From Phocaeicola plebeius (lineage in GTDB: Bacteria > Bacteroidota > Bacteroidia > Bacteroidales > Bacteroidaceae), in assembly GCF_003437535.1 (NCBI RefSeq), contig NZ_QSQT01000013.1, forward strand, positions 44,693-108,692: a stretch of DNA of 64,000 nt, read 5' to 3'. The notes under the pieces are model-generated. The model saw only the letters and a list, made by a program, of their open reading frames with translations. It was not told the DNA's origin and ran no database searches. The position numbers were made by a program, and so were the translations under genes. Positions within the stretch are counted from its first letter, which is position 1. The number at the start of each line of letters is the position of its first letter. Positions 35,289 to 43,579 of the stretch are shown here, in pieces.

Positions 35289-36704
35289 TTATCTTTTTAT
35301 GCGGTTGTAATGAGGCTTCCGTGCAATGGGGTCAACCAGCAATTGTACATGCTTGGAAGTCCGGCTGCGGCTTAAAGTCGTAGCATCTTCTGATTCGTCC
35401 GGATTGGTAACCACCGGGAAACTTCCGTTTTCCATTCTATATAGAACCGGTTGCATAAGCTGGTCTTCAGCCGAACCAAAATCTCCTAATTCAGCTCCAT
35501 AGTTTTCTTCTATTTCGAAATCCGGCAATAATCCGTTCTTGAAATAGTCATAATATCCTTGTGAGTTGCTCAGGTAAGTAGTGGTGAGCCATAATTCAAT
35601 GCCTGGAGCTTCTGCATTGGTAAACAGTTGCTGAGCCACATTCTTTCCGAAAGTGGCTGCTCCTACCTGATACAAACGACCTTCCATATAGGGCTTCAGG
35701 CAGTTGATGACAATTTCAGAAGCGGAGGCAGTATTGCCCGAAGTGAGGATATACAGGTTTTGATAAGACAGACTTGCTCCTCCGGTCAGCGGACTGGATT
35801 CGAAGTTCAGTGTTTCCGTTTTATTGATTTTGTCATTGTAAGTCATGTGCAGGAAAGGCTGTCCCATTGCCGTAGCGGGAGCCAAAGCCGAGCAAAGCTG
35901 CTGCGATGTATTTACATATCCTCCCGGATTGTAGCGCAAGTCCAGGATTATATCGTCAAACTGCTGTCCGTTCAGTTGTGAAAACGCTTCCTTGAGTGCA
36001 TCGGTACTTTCTCCAAATTCGTTGTACAGCAGGTAGAACGCTTTTCGTGAACCCGAGGAGATGATGCCGTATTTAAGTACATCTTGTTCTTCCACGTAGC
36101 GAGGTTCCGGCATCTGGACTACTCCAAGCGTATCAAATTCCACGTAGTTGAATTCCGGGTCGTCCACCTCTTCCGGATAAGGATTGTATTTACCTAATGT
36201 AAAACTGTACGCTTTTGTCGGTCGGGTGATATAAGTGGAATAATCACTTGTGGATACTTTCTGGTTGTCTACAGCAATAATCCAGTCACCTCGTTTTAGT
36301 CCGGCTTCTTCTGCTGGCGAATTAGGCTGTGTATACAAGACTCTCAGCGCATTTGTTCCTCCTTCAGTACGTACCAAGGCCGCTTCAAAACCGAAACAGG
36401 GATAAGTGCTGGTGGCACGCGAGGTAGTAAACACGGAGTCTACATGAGAAAACACATACCCGTTTTTCTGGTCTTTGGAGGATGCGGCTGAAGTAAGAAA
36501 CTCAGCCGGCTTCTTGAAAAAGTCCAGTTTCTCTTCTGCCGGAATATCTTCATAAAAAAGATAGTTTTCCTGCATCACCTCGTAAATCCATGTCTTGGTG
36601 GCAATCAGGGCATAGTATTCTCCTGAGCGGTCTTCTCCGCAGGAAGATAGCAGGCCCATTAGTGCAAGCCAACCGTATATCAGGTGACTGATGTGCTTTT
36701 TCAT
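35289..36704 (-). CDS. S41 family C-terminal processing protease-like lipoprotein
   Basis: This 471-residue lipoprotein has lipobox LSSC (Cys22), an N-terminal helical cap, a PDZ domain (about 95-150, EEAGLKRGDWIIAVDN), and an S41 peptidase domain with LRYNPGG and the catalytic serine segment GNTASASEIV. A catalytic lysine probably lies in GAATFGKNV. Related Bacteroidota proteins sit in the periplasm, and their substrates are unknown. It lies 12 bp after the coiled-coil gene, so they form an operon. Confidence 0.88.
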   Translation of the reverse strand: MKKHISHLIYGWLALMGLLSSCGEDRSGEYYALIATKTWIYEVMQENYLFYEDIPAEEKLDFFKKPAEFLTSAASSKDQKNGYVFSHVDSVFTTSRATSTYPCFGFEAALVRTEGGTNALRVLYTQPNSPAEEAGLKRGDWIIAVDNQKVSTSDYSTYITRPTKAYSFTLGKYNPYPEEVDDPEFNYVEFDTLGVVQMPEPRYVEEQDVLKYGIISSGSRKAFYLLYNEFGESTDALKEAFSQLNGQQFDDIILDLRYNPGGYVNTSQQLCSALAPATAMGQPFLHMTYNDKINKTETLNFESSPLTGGASLSYQNLYILTSGNTASASEIVINCLKPYMEGRLYQVGAATFGKNVAQQLFTNAEAPGIELWLTTTYLSNSQGYYDYFKNGLLPDFEIEENYGAELGDFGSAEDQLMQPVLYRMENGSFPVVTNPDESEDATTLSRSRTSKHVQLLVDPIARKPHYNRIKR

Positions 36705-36716
36705 GTTTTCTGAAAA

Positions 36717-37586
36717 TTATTTCATGCGGAATGAACCCTGACCAATCATGCTGCCGTCGGCGAATATATACACGTGGTATGTACCGGCCGCCAAGAATTC
36801 TTCTACGTCCCAGTATACCGTAACCGTCTGTTCTTCACCCGTGTATTCAATGTATTTCTTGATAGAATAGCTGATGTTGCGGTCTTCAAACTTGAACTGA
36901 TTGCTCGGACTCTTGGTCAATACTTCGTTGTCCGGTTTGGCAATACGTACATAAAGGGTCTTGTTACCCGTCTGTGCCGTAATGTTCTTCACGATGGTGA
37001 ATGAAATTGCAATCTTCTTGATATTCTTTACACGTTCCGTATCGCGTCCTCTTTTGTTCAGTGTCTGTACCCGAATGTTGGTGGCATCCAGTTGGGCAGC
37101 CAGTGATACTTTTTCATTCAGGCTCTTTGTTTCTTGTGACAGGTTGGAAATCTGTGCGGTAGCAGCACTATATTTGCTTTTTACTTCCTGATTTTCCTGC
37201 ATCAAGGCAGCATTGATTTTGTTCAGGGAGTCTATCTGCATTACGTAGCTTCTCAATACGGCACGTACGGTTTTCAATTCTTTTTTCAATCGCATGATTT
37301 CAGCTGCATCACTGGTTTTCACCTGACGCAGTTCCTCCAGTAAGCGTTGGGTTTTCAGTTTTTCACTTTCCAGCTTTTCGCGCAAGGAGTCATTATTTAT
37401 CTGAATCTGCAATTCGTCGTATTGGGTAGCAAACGTGCTGTATTCATTTTCCATCTCTTGTTTTTCCACCGCAAAGAGCTGACTCATTTCTTTGTTCTTG
37501 CGAGCTTCATTTACGGCAAAGAAAGATACTGCTGCTACAATCACAGCCAATATAATGATGGTGATGATAAATTTTTTATTGTTCAT
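36717..37586 (-). CDS. membrane-anchored coiled-coil protein of unknown function
   Basis: The 289-residue protein has an N-terminal membrane helix (about 6-26) followed by a long coiled coil (about 30-175) with heptads rich in Glu, Lys and Gln, then a beta-rich C-terminal domain (about 190-289, ending GTYHVYIFADGSMIGQGSFRMK). SMC-like annotation would reflect coiled-coil similarity only. Operon partnership with the S41 lipoprotein suggests an envelope scaffold or substrate of it, which is inference. Confidence 0.8.
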   Translation of the reverse strand: MNNKKFIITIIILAVIVAAVSFFAVNEARKNKEMSQLFAVEKQEMENEYSTFATQYDELQIQINNDSLREKLESEKLKTQRLLEELRQVKTSDAAEIMRLKKELKTVRAVLRSYVMQIDSLNKINAALMQENQEVKSKYSAATAQISNLSQETKSLNEKVSLAAQLDATNIRVQTLNKRGRDTERVKNIKKIAISFTIVKNITAQTGNKTLYVRIAKPDNEVLTKSPSNQFKFEDRNISYSIKKYIEYTGEEQTVTVYWDVEEFLAAGTYHVYIFADGSMIGQGSFRMK

Positions 37587-37609
37587 GGTTTCAATTTTTG
37601 CATTTGGCG

Positions 37610-37617
37610 CAAAAATA
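37610..37617 (-). promoter_or_regulatory. -7 box of the coiled-coil/S41 operon
   Basis: The minus strand reads TATTTTTG, an exact match, 24 bp before the start codon. Confidence 0.6.
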
Positions 37618-37655
37618 CAATATTTATGAATACCTTCTTTTTATTTTTAGAAAAA

Positions 37656-39374
37656 TTATGGGGATACCAGGATGGCAGGTAGCGTTTCTCCTTTTTCCCA
37701 TAGCAGGAAGGAAGATTCGGGGTATAGTTTGGCTCCGCTGTCGTGTACCCATTGGTTCAGAATTTGATACAGATTGTCTTCGGTAATGCTTTGCTGGCTG
37801 CCGTATTGCATGATTGAATCAGAGGGAGCACTTACATAGTTGTTACCCACCGGTTCTCTGGTGTCTCCATAAGGGTAATAACAGCAGCGTATATTTGTGT
37901 TTTCTGTTTGCAGGCAGATGGCATGGTTCTTACTTGTGTTTCCTTTAAGATAGCAGTTCAGAATTTCTCCGTTTTTAGTGATACTGCAGATAAGACCGCT
38001 TCTGTTTTTAGCTTTACTGAAATTGCAGTTGGTGATTGCGCAATTGATGATTTTCCCACCTTGGTTGTAACGGGTAATAGCATTCCCTTGCAAACTTTCA
38101 TTTTTCATCCAGACATTATCTATGTGGCAGTTGACGATTGTGCCTTCATTCCAGCCTGTCAAACACCCTAAATCGCTGTCACTTCGAATGGTTTCAATAG
38201 TGCAGTCACGTAATGCACAGTTACTAATTTCTCCTCGGTTTATGCCTGCCAGAAAGGCTGCATTTTTAGTGTCTGTCTGCTTGTTATATACTGCTTGTTT
38301 TAAAAACAGATTTTTTACAGCTCCGGTAGCAGATATTCCGCTAAAAAGACCGGCATAATAACTTCCATCCACTGTTTGTTCGAAACGTAGATTATTCAAA
38401 CTATGTCCTTTCCCGTCAAATACGTCATTGAATAAGCCTTTTCCGGTGCTATCCCCTTTTTTGTACTTTCCAATCATTTGCACCTGTGTGGATTCTTCTT
38501 CAGTAAAGGTTAAGTCGTTCAGCAGGTAGTAGGTCGTGGTTTCTCCCGTTTTTTCACCAAACTCTTCCAAACTCCTGTTTTCATAGACTTCCCCGTTAAT
38601 TAAATGGGTGAAAGCAATGAAGTCTTCTACGGTAGAAATGCCAGGGCTTTCGCCGTCTTGTTTTATGGAACAAATGTATTCGTATCCGGATGAAAAAGCA
38701 TGTTCTTCCAGTTGACTTTCATAATCTTCTCCTGCGGCGGTATAGATCTGTATGTGAATGGACAGAGTGGTAGGTGGAACCAGAAAACTATATATTCCAT
38801 CTTCATTTTGTTCCATTTGCATAGGAGAGGCTGTGTCTTGATAGGATATTTCTCCGGAATCAGGATTAATCCCGGTTACAGATAAAGAAGGGGTAAATTC
38901 TATCAGACTAATTTGGTTGTTCAGTTTGCTGGATACATTAAATACGATACGTGCAAACAAGTGCTGAAAAGATAAATGAATGTTTTCTCCGTAGTTTGTG
39001 GTGGCTTTGGCATAGAGCTGGTCGCATAAGAAACCATCCTGGTAAAAGGACTGGTGATTCCGGTACAAGGGAGGGCAGAAAGAACAACTGACAGCTGGTT
39101 GCTGGGAATCCTCCCATTCCGGAAGATTCTCTCCTTCCCAGTTGCTGCCGTTGTAGGAAAGTAGAAACTCGTCTGCATGAATACCGCCCTGGCTGTAAAA
39201 GGTCAATGTGCTTCCTGCAGGCAGGCCTTCGTTGAGCGTATTTCGGGAGGTATTGAAACGTGCTACATTTTCTCCTTGAATGATTAATGTATTTTGTATG
39301 GTTTTAATAGGCTCTTTTGTACATCCGATTGCCAGCAATAGAAAAAGTATGTTCTGAAAGATATGTCTGTTCAT
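37656..39374 (-). CDS. fimbrillin-like lipoprotein with GLUG-type repeats
   Basis: This lipoprotein of about 572 residues has a short signal with lipobox AIGC. The N-terminal half (about 25-245) resembles fimbrillin/Mfa-like adhesin domains (LSFQHLFARIVFNVSS, FLVPPTTLSIHIQIY). The second half carries GLUG-like repeats (GLFSGISATGAVKNLFL, AAFLAGINRGEISNCAL, LGCLTGWNEGTIVNCHI) that form a beta-helix. The repeat region contains many cysteines at regular repeat positions. A surface adhesin or stub protein is the likely role. No usher-like or mfa cluster lies beside it. The start could also be 39383. Confidence 0.75.
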   Translation of the reverse strand: MNRHIFQNILFLLLAIGCTKEPIKTIQNTLIIQGENVARFNTSRNTLNEGLPAGSTLTFYSQGGIHADEFLLSYNGSNWEGENLPEWEDSQQPAVSCSFCPPLYRNHQSFYQDGFLCDQLYAKATTNYGENIHLSFQHLFARIVFNVSSKLNNQISLIEFTPSLSVTGINPDSGEISYQDTASPMQMEQNEDGIYSFLVPPTTLSIHIQIYTAAGEDYESQLEEHAFSSGYEYICSIKQDGESPGISTVEDFIAFTHLINGEVYENRSLEEFGEKTGETTTYYLLNDLTFTEEESTQVQMIGKYKKGDSTGKGLFNDVFDGKGHSLNNLRFEQTVDGSYYAGLFSGISATGAVKNLFLKQAVYNKQTDTKNAAFLAGINRGEISNCALRDCTIETIRSDSDLGCLTGWNEGTIVNCHIDNVWMKNESLQGNAITRYNQGGKIINCAITNCNFSKAKNRSGLICSITKNGEILNCYLKGNTSKNHAICLQTENTNIRCCYYPYGDTREPVGNNYVSAPSDSIMQYGSQQSITEDNLYQILNQWVHDSGAKLYPESSFLLWEKGETLPAILVSP

Positions 39375-39437
39375 AATTCTCATTTTGTTATATAAACGTA
39401 ATTCTCCTTTTTCGTTTCCCTTTTCACCGAAAAACTT

Positions 39438-39445
39438 TACCTTTG
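39438..39445 (+). promoter_or_regulatory. -7 box of the trmB-mrp operon
   Basis: TACCTTTG is an exact match 31 bp before the trmB start. Confidence 0.72.
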
Positions 39446-39476
39446 CACGGATTTAAAGGAAACGTTTCACGAAAAT

Positions 39477-40235
39477 ATGGGAAAAGGAAAATTAGCGAAA
39501 TTCGCAGATATGGCGGAATATCCGCATGTGTTTGAATATCCGTATTCGGTGGTAGATGACGTGCCGTTCGAAATGAAAGGCAACTGGAACCGTGATTTCT
39601 TCAAGAACGACCATCCGATTGTGCTTGAATTGGGATGCGGACGTGGTGAATATACCGTGGGGCTGGCACGCCGCTATCCGGAAAAGAACTTTATAGGAGT
39701 CGACATCAAGGGAGCGCGTATGTGGACTGGAGCGACCGATGCATTAAAAGAAGGATTGACAAACGCAGCCTTTTTGCGGACGAACATTGAAATCATCGAC
39801 CGTTTCTTTGCCCCGGGAGAGGTAAGCGAAATCTGGCTGACTTTCTCTGACCCTCAGATGAAGAAGGCTACCAAGCGGTTGACTTCCACTTATTTCATGA
39901 ACCGTTACCGCCGTTTCCTGGTTCCGGACGGACTGGTACACCTGAAGACGGACAGTAACTTCATGTTTACCTATACGAAGTACATGATTGAAGCCAATCA
40001 TTTTCCGGTGGAATTTATGACTGACGACTTGTACCATTCCGGTATGGACGATGACATTCTCAGCATCCGCACGTATTACGAACAGCAGTGGCTGGACCGC
40101 GGACTGAACATCAAGTACATCCAGTTCCATTTGCCGCAGGATGGTGAGTTGCAGGAACCAGACGTGGAGATTGAACTGGACGATTACCGGAGCTACAACC
40201 GGAGCAAGCGTAGCGGATTGAAAACAAGCAAATGA
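39477..40235 (+). CDS. trmB: tRNA (guanine-N7-)-methyltransferase
   Basis: The enzyme makes m7G46 in tRNA variable loops. The 252-residue protein has the SAM site [19 protein letters not shown], the acidic strand [12 protein letters not shown], the TrmB hallmark [20 protein letters not shown], and a C-terminal [19 protein letters not shown] segment. A 17-residue basic tail ends at RSGLKTSK. The mrp gene follows after 18 bp. Confidence 0.94.
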   Translation: MGKGKLAKFADMAEYPHVFEYPYSVVDDVPFEMKGNWNRDFFKNDHPIVLELGCGRGEYTVGLARRYPEKNFIGVDIKGARMWTGATDALKEGLTNAAFLRTNIEIIDRFFAPGEVSEIWLTFSDPQMKKATKRLTSTYFMNRYRRFLVPDGLVHLKTDSNFMFTYTKYMIEANHFPVEFMTDDLYHSGMDDDILSIRTYYEQQWLDRGLNIKYIQFHLPQDGELQEPDVEIELDDYRSYNRSKRSGLKTSK

Positions 40236-40253
40236 TTCAAAACTGAAAAAGAT

Positions 40254-41351
40254 ATGACACTTTATCCGAAATTGATTATGGACGCACTGGCTACGGTGCG
40301 TTATCCGGGTAACGGAAAAAACATTGTAGAAGCGGAGATGGTGGCCGACAATCTTCGCATTGACGGCATGAAGGTGAGTTTCTCGCTCATTTTTGAGAAA
40401 CCGACCGACCCGTTTATGAAATCGGTGGTCAAGTCGGCCGAAACCGCTATTCATACGTATGTATCGAAAGAGGTAGAGGTAACGATTGCTACCGAAAGCA
40501 AGCAGGCCGCTCGTCCGGAACCGGGCAAGATGCTGCCGCAGGTGAAGAACGTGATTGCGGTATCTTCCGGAAAAGGAGGGGTAGGAAAGTCTACCGTGGC
40601 AGCCAATCTGGCTGTGGCATTGGCTAAATTGGGCTATAAGGTCGGTCTGTTGGATGCCGATATTTTCGGCCCTTCAGTGCCGAAGATGTTCCAGGTGGAA
40701 GATGCCCGTCCGTATGCCGAAGAAGTGGGCGGACGCGATTTGATTGTACCGGTAGAGAAATACGGCATCAAGTTGCTTTCTATCGGTTTCTTTGTAGACC
40801 CCGACCAGGCTACACTCTGGCGTGGAGGTATGGCCAGCAACGCCCTGAAGCAGTTGGTGGCAGATGCCAACTGGGGTGATTTGGACTATTTCGTGCTGGA
40901 TACACCTCCGGGCACCAGCGACATTCACCTGACCTTGTTGCAGACATTGGCCATTACGGGAGCCGTGATTGTCAGCACGCCGCAGCAGGTGGCATTGGCC
41001 GATGCGCGTAAAGGTATCAATATGTATACCAACGACAAGGTAAACGTACCTATTCTCGGTCTGGTGGAAAATATGGCCTGGTTTACTCCGGCAGAACTTC
41101 CGGAAAACAAATATTACCTGTTTGGTAAGGAAGGAACCAAGCGTCTGGCAGAAGAGTTGAATGTGCCGTTGCTCGGACAGATTCCTATCGTGCAGAGCAT
41201 CTGCGAGAGTGGCGATGCAGGAACACCTGCTGCCCTCGACGAAAACTCTATGACCGGTATGGCCTTTATGGAGTTGGCACGCAACGTGGTGACGCAGACA
41301 GAAAAGCGTAATGCAGAAATGGCTCCTACGGAGATAGTACATACGCATTAA
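40254..41351 (+). CDS. Mrp/ApbC-type iron-sulfur carrier ATPase
   Basis: This 365-residue protein has an N-terminal MIP18/DUF59-like domain (about 1-85) and a deviant-Walker P-loop NTPase domain starting with SSGKGGVGKSTVAANLAVAL (about 101-120). DADIFGPSVPKMF and FVLDTPPGTSDIHLTLLQ match the Mrp/NBP35 family that carries Fe-S clusters to apo-enzymes. The usual cluster-binding CxxC of family members is absent: the segment is NMAWFTPAELPENKYYLFG with no cysteines. I recall the same absence in other Bacteroidota Mrp proteins. A hairpin terminator follows. Confidence 0.88.
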   Translation: MTLYPKLIMDALATVRYPGNGKNIVEAEMVADNLRIDGMKVSFSLIFEKPTDPFMKSVVKSAETAIHTYVSKEVEVTIATESKQAARPEPGKMLPQVKNVIAVSSGKGGVGKSTVAANLAVALAKLGYKVGLLDADIFGPSVPKMFQVEDARPYAEEVGGRDLIVPVEKYGIKLLSIGFFVDPDQATLWRGGMASNALKQLVADANWGDLDYFVLDTPPGTSDIHLTLLQTLAITGAVIVSTPQQVALADARKGINMYTNDKVNVPILGLVENMAWFTPAELPENKYYLFGKEGTKRLAEELNVPLLGQIPIVQSICESGDAGTPAALDENSMTGMAFMELARNVVTQTEKRNAEMAPTEIVHTH

Positions 41352-41371
41352 TGTTTAAAAATGTAAATAAG

Positions 41372-41402
41372 AGCGGTGGCAGAAAATGCGCACCGCTTTT
41401 TT
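41372..41402 (+). terminator. Rho-independent terminator after mrp
   Basis: A 7-bp GC-rich stem (AGCGGTG 41372-41378 with CACCGCT 41391-41397) is followed by a run of T residues. Confidence 0.8.
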
Positions 41403-41411
41403 ATGCCCTTT

Positions 41412-41558
41412 CCAGGCATTTTCTTGACGGGTTGACGGGTTGTCACCGGTTTTTCAAACTTTCTATATACAGGTGTGGAATAAGTATGACACACTTGTTC
41501 CACACCCCGCGTATATATACTTTATAAAAATGCCTGCCAACCCCGACAACCCGTCAAG
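41412..41558. other. structured intergenic element with nested and crossing inverted repeats
   Basis: The 418-bp gap between convergent mrp and dinB begins with this element. A central hairpin pairs 41471-41484 with 41492-41505 (GGTGTGGAAT arm, one G-U pair, 7-nt loop) and is extended by TATATAC/GTATATA. CAGGCATTTT (41413-41422) is repeated inverted at 41527-41536. TTGACGGGTTGTC (41432-41444) is repeated inverted at 41545-41557. The last two pairings cross, as in a pseudoknot. No convincing coding frame is present. It is followed by array 2. Confidence 0.7.
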
Positions 41559-41603
41559 ATTTGTCTTTTTTCCTCCCTGGATGGCCGTTTTTCTTGTCTT
41601 TCA

Positions 41604-41685
41604 AAACGCCCTTGTGTTCAAATCAAAACGCACTTGCGTTTCAAGTCAAACGTCCTTGCGTTTTAGATTGAACGCACTTGCGTTT
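41604..41685. repeat. 22-bp-period array of a 16-bp palindrome (array 2)
   Basis: Four units start at 41604, 41626, 41648 and 41670, exactly 22 bp apart. The core AAACGCACTTGCGTTT is the reverse complement of the core of array 1 (13391-13538). The central two have perfect or near-perfect 6-bp hairpin arms around ACTT. Spacers are 6 bp and variable. The array lies just downstream of dinB, between it and the convergent mrp gene. Confidence 0.9.
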
Positions 41686-41769
41686 TTTGCCTGTGAATTT
41701 GTTTAAAAGTTCGAAATAGTTTTCGGGTTGGATTTATATGTATGGGTTACTCTCTACGTGGGGAGTATT

Positions 41770-42876
41770 TTAAATATAATCATCTTTAAATTCCAGTTCC
41801 AACTGAACAGGTCCGGAACTGACGTGCTCATTCATACCATTTTCTTCTTTCGGGTTGGAAACCGACAAGCCTAACAGGCGGATAGGATGCTGACTGTAGT
41901 CCACTCCTTTCAGCAGCCGTTTAGCCAGTGGAAGAATGTCGTCCAGGCGTTGGAGCGGCCGTTCCACACTCACACTGCGGGTGATTTGGGAGAAGTTGTC
42001 GAACTTCACCTTCAGCGTGAGGGTATTCCCTTTAAAATTCTTGGCTTTCAGCCGGTCGGTGAGTTCGTGTGCCACGTGATACAGTTCGATGATGAGTGAC
42101 ATTTCTGCCGAAAGGTCTTTTTCCAATGTATGTTCGCAGCCGATAGACTTGCGGATGCGTACAGCTTCTACCGGACGGTCGTCCATACCACGGGCAAAGT
42201 TGAAATAAATTAATCCGTTTTTCCCGAACTGCCGTTGCAGCATTTCCAACGAGCATTTACGCAGGGTCTCTCCGTTATAAATACCTAAGGTATGCATCTT
42301 TTTGGCCGTAATGGGGCCCACTCCCCAGAAAGCTTCAATAGGCAACCGGCGGATAAACTCATCGGCCTGGTCGGGGTGAATGGTGCAAAGTCCGTCAGGC
42401 TTTCGGTAATCGGAGGCGATTTTAGCTAAGAATTTATTGTAGGATATACCGGCTGAGGCCACTAAATGAAGTTCCTGGCGGATACGTTGCTTGATTTCTT
42501 TGGCTATATCTACCGCCAATGGAATTCCTTTCTTGTTTTCCGTGACATCCAGAAACGCTTCATCCAGCGAAATAGGCTCGATGAGGTCAGTATAGTCGTG
42601 AAAGATTTCATGTATCTGTGCAGACACGCTTTTGTAAACTTCCATCCGCCCATCCACGAAAATCAGTTGCGGACACAGTTTTTTCGCTTTTTGTGAAGAC
42701 ATGGCCGAACGTACGCCAAATTTACGGGCTTCATAGCTGGCGGCAGCTACCACTCCTCGTTTCTCTGCATGCCCCACGGCGATGGGCTTTCCGCGTAGTT
42801 CCGGGTGGTCGCGCTGTTCGACCGACGCATAGAAAGCGTCCATATCAATGTGGATAATTTTTCGTTCGGTGTGCAT
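41770..42876 (-). CDS. dinB: DNA polymerase IV (Y family)
   Basis: This 368-residue lesion-bypass polymerase has catalytic motifs IHIDMDAFYASVEQ (Asp at 9, 11) and SLDEAFLDVT, a little-finger domain, and a C-terminal QLELEF that looks like a sliding-clamp binding peptide. The start MHTERKIIHIDMD at 42876 is chosen. The longer frame from 42909 adds 11 residues unlike the family, which begins just before the HIDMD strand. It converges on mrp across array 2. Confidence 0.94.
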   Translation of the reverse strand: MHTERKIIHIDMDAFYASVEQRDHPELRGKPIAVGHAEKRGVVAAASYEARKFGVRSAMSSQKAKKLCPQLIFVDGRMEVYKSVSAQIHEIFHDYTDLIEPISLDEAFLDVTENKKGIPLAVDIAKEIKQRIRQELHLVASAGISYNKFLAKIASDYRKPDGLCTIHPDQADEFIRRLPIEAFWGVGPITAKKMHTLGIYNGETLRKCSLEMLQRQFGKNGLIYFNFARGMDDRPVEAVRIRKSIGCEHTLEKDLSAEMSLIIELYHVAHELTDRLKAKNFKGNTLTLKVKFDNFSQITRSVSVERPLQRLDDILPLAKRLLKGVDYSQHPIRLLGLSVSNPKEENGMNEHVSSGPVQLELEFKDDYI

Positions 42877-42915
42877 GAATGAGTGGATAGCTTTTCTGCA
42901 AAAAAACAAAACATT

Positions 42916-42948
42916 CTTGGGAAATCCTAAAAATCATTTGTATTTTTG
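42916..42948 (+). promoter_or_regulatory. promoter of the tsaC-clc-fmt operon
   Basis: CTTG at 42916-42919, a 21-bp spacer and a perfect TATTTTTG at 42941-42948. Confidence 0.7.
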
Positions 42949-43000
42949 CTGTTTGTAAAATGGTTTTGATGACTTTTTTGACAGCAAAAAATAAAGAAAT

Positions 43001-43567
43001 ATGATGAAAGATGAGATTAAGAAAGCCTGCGAGGTATTGCAGAAGGGGGGAGTGATTCTTTACCCGACGGATACCGTGTGGGGAATAGGATGTGATGCGA
43101 CGAATGAAGAGGCGGTGAAACGCGTTTTTGAAATAAAGCAGCGGGCTGACAGCAAGGCGATGCTGGTGCTGGTAGACAGTCCGGTGAAGGTGGATTTTTA
43201 TGTACAGGATGTGCCTTCCGTAGCATGGGACTTGATTGAAATGACTACGAAACCTTTGACCATTATTTACGATGGAGCGAGAAATCTGGCTCCGAATCTG
43301 ATTGCAGCCGACGGCAGTGTAGGTATTCGTGTCACCTCGGAGGAGTTTTCCAAACAACTTTGTTTCCGCTTCCGCAAAGCCATTGTATCTACGTCTGCCA
43401 ATATCAGCGGACAGCCTGCACCGGCCGTGTTCAGTGAAATCACGGAAGAAATCAAGCAGGCGGTGGATTATGTGGTGGATTACCGTCGGGAAGAAACCGG
43501 TCACCCCAAACCGTCCAGTATTGTCAAATTAGGCAAAGGGGGCGTGGTAAAAATTATTAGAGAATAA
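43001..43567 (+). CDS. L-threonylcarbamoyladenylate synthase (Sua5/YrdC family)
   Basis: This 188-residue protein makes threonylcarbamoyl-AMP, the donor for t6A37 of ANN-decoding tRNAs. The YrdC domain is recognised by ILYPTDTVWGIGCDA, the KQRADSKAMLVLV segment, the Lys/Arg-lined tunnel and VSTSANISGQPAP. It lacks the C-terminal Sua5 domain, so it is the short TsaC type. A second ATG follows immediately (43004). The ClC gene starts 12 bp after its stop. Confidence 0.92.
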   Translation: MMKDEIKKACEVLQKGGVILYPTDTVWGIGCDATNEEAVKRVFEIKQRADSKAMLVLVDSPVKVDFYVQDVPSVAWDLIEMTTKPLTIIYDGARNLAPNLIAADGSVGIRVTSEEFSKQLCFRFRKAIVSTSANISGQPAPAVFSEITEEIKQAVDYVVDYRREETGHPKPSSIVKLGKGGVVKIIRE

Positions 43568-43579
43568 ATTTTTTCTTTC

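Noticed and set aside
40254..41351. Mrp as a ParA-type plasmid partition protein
   Set aside because: The DUF59-like N-terminus, DTPPGTSDIHLT block and trmB neighbour identify Mrp, and no parB or origin lies nearby.
41440..41706. 88-residue plus-strand frame across the structured element and array 2
   Set aside because: It begins with TTG, spans strong inverted repeats and has no plausible ribosome-binding site or protein-like pattern.
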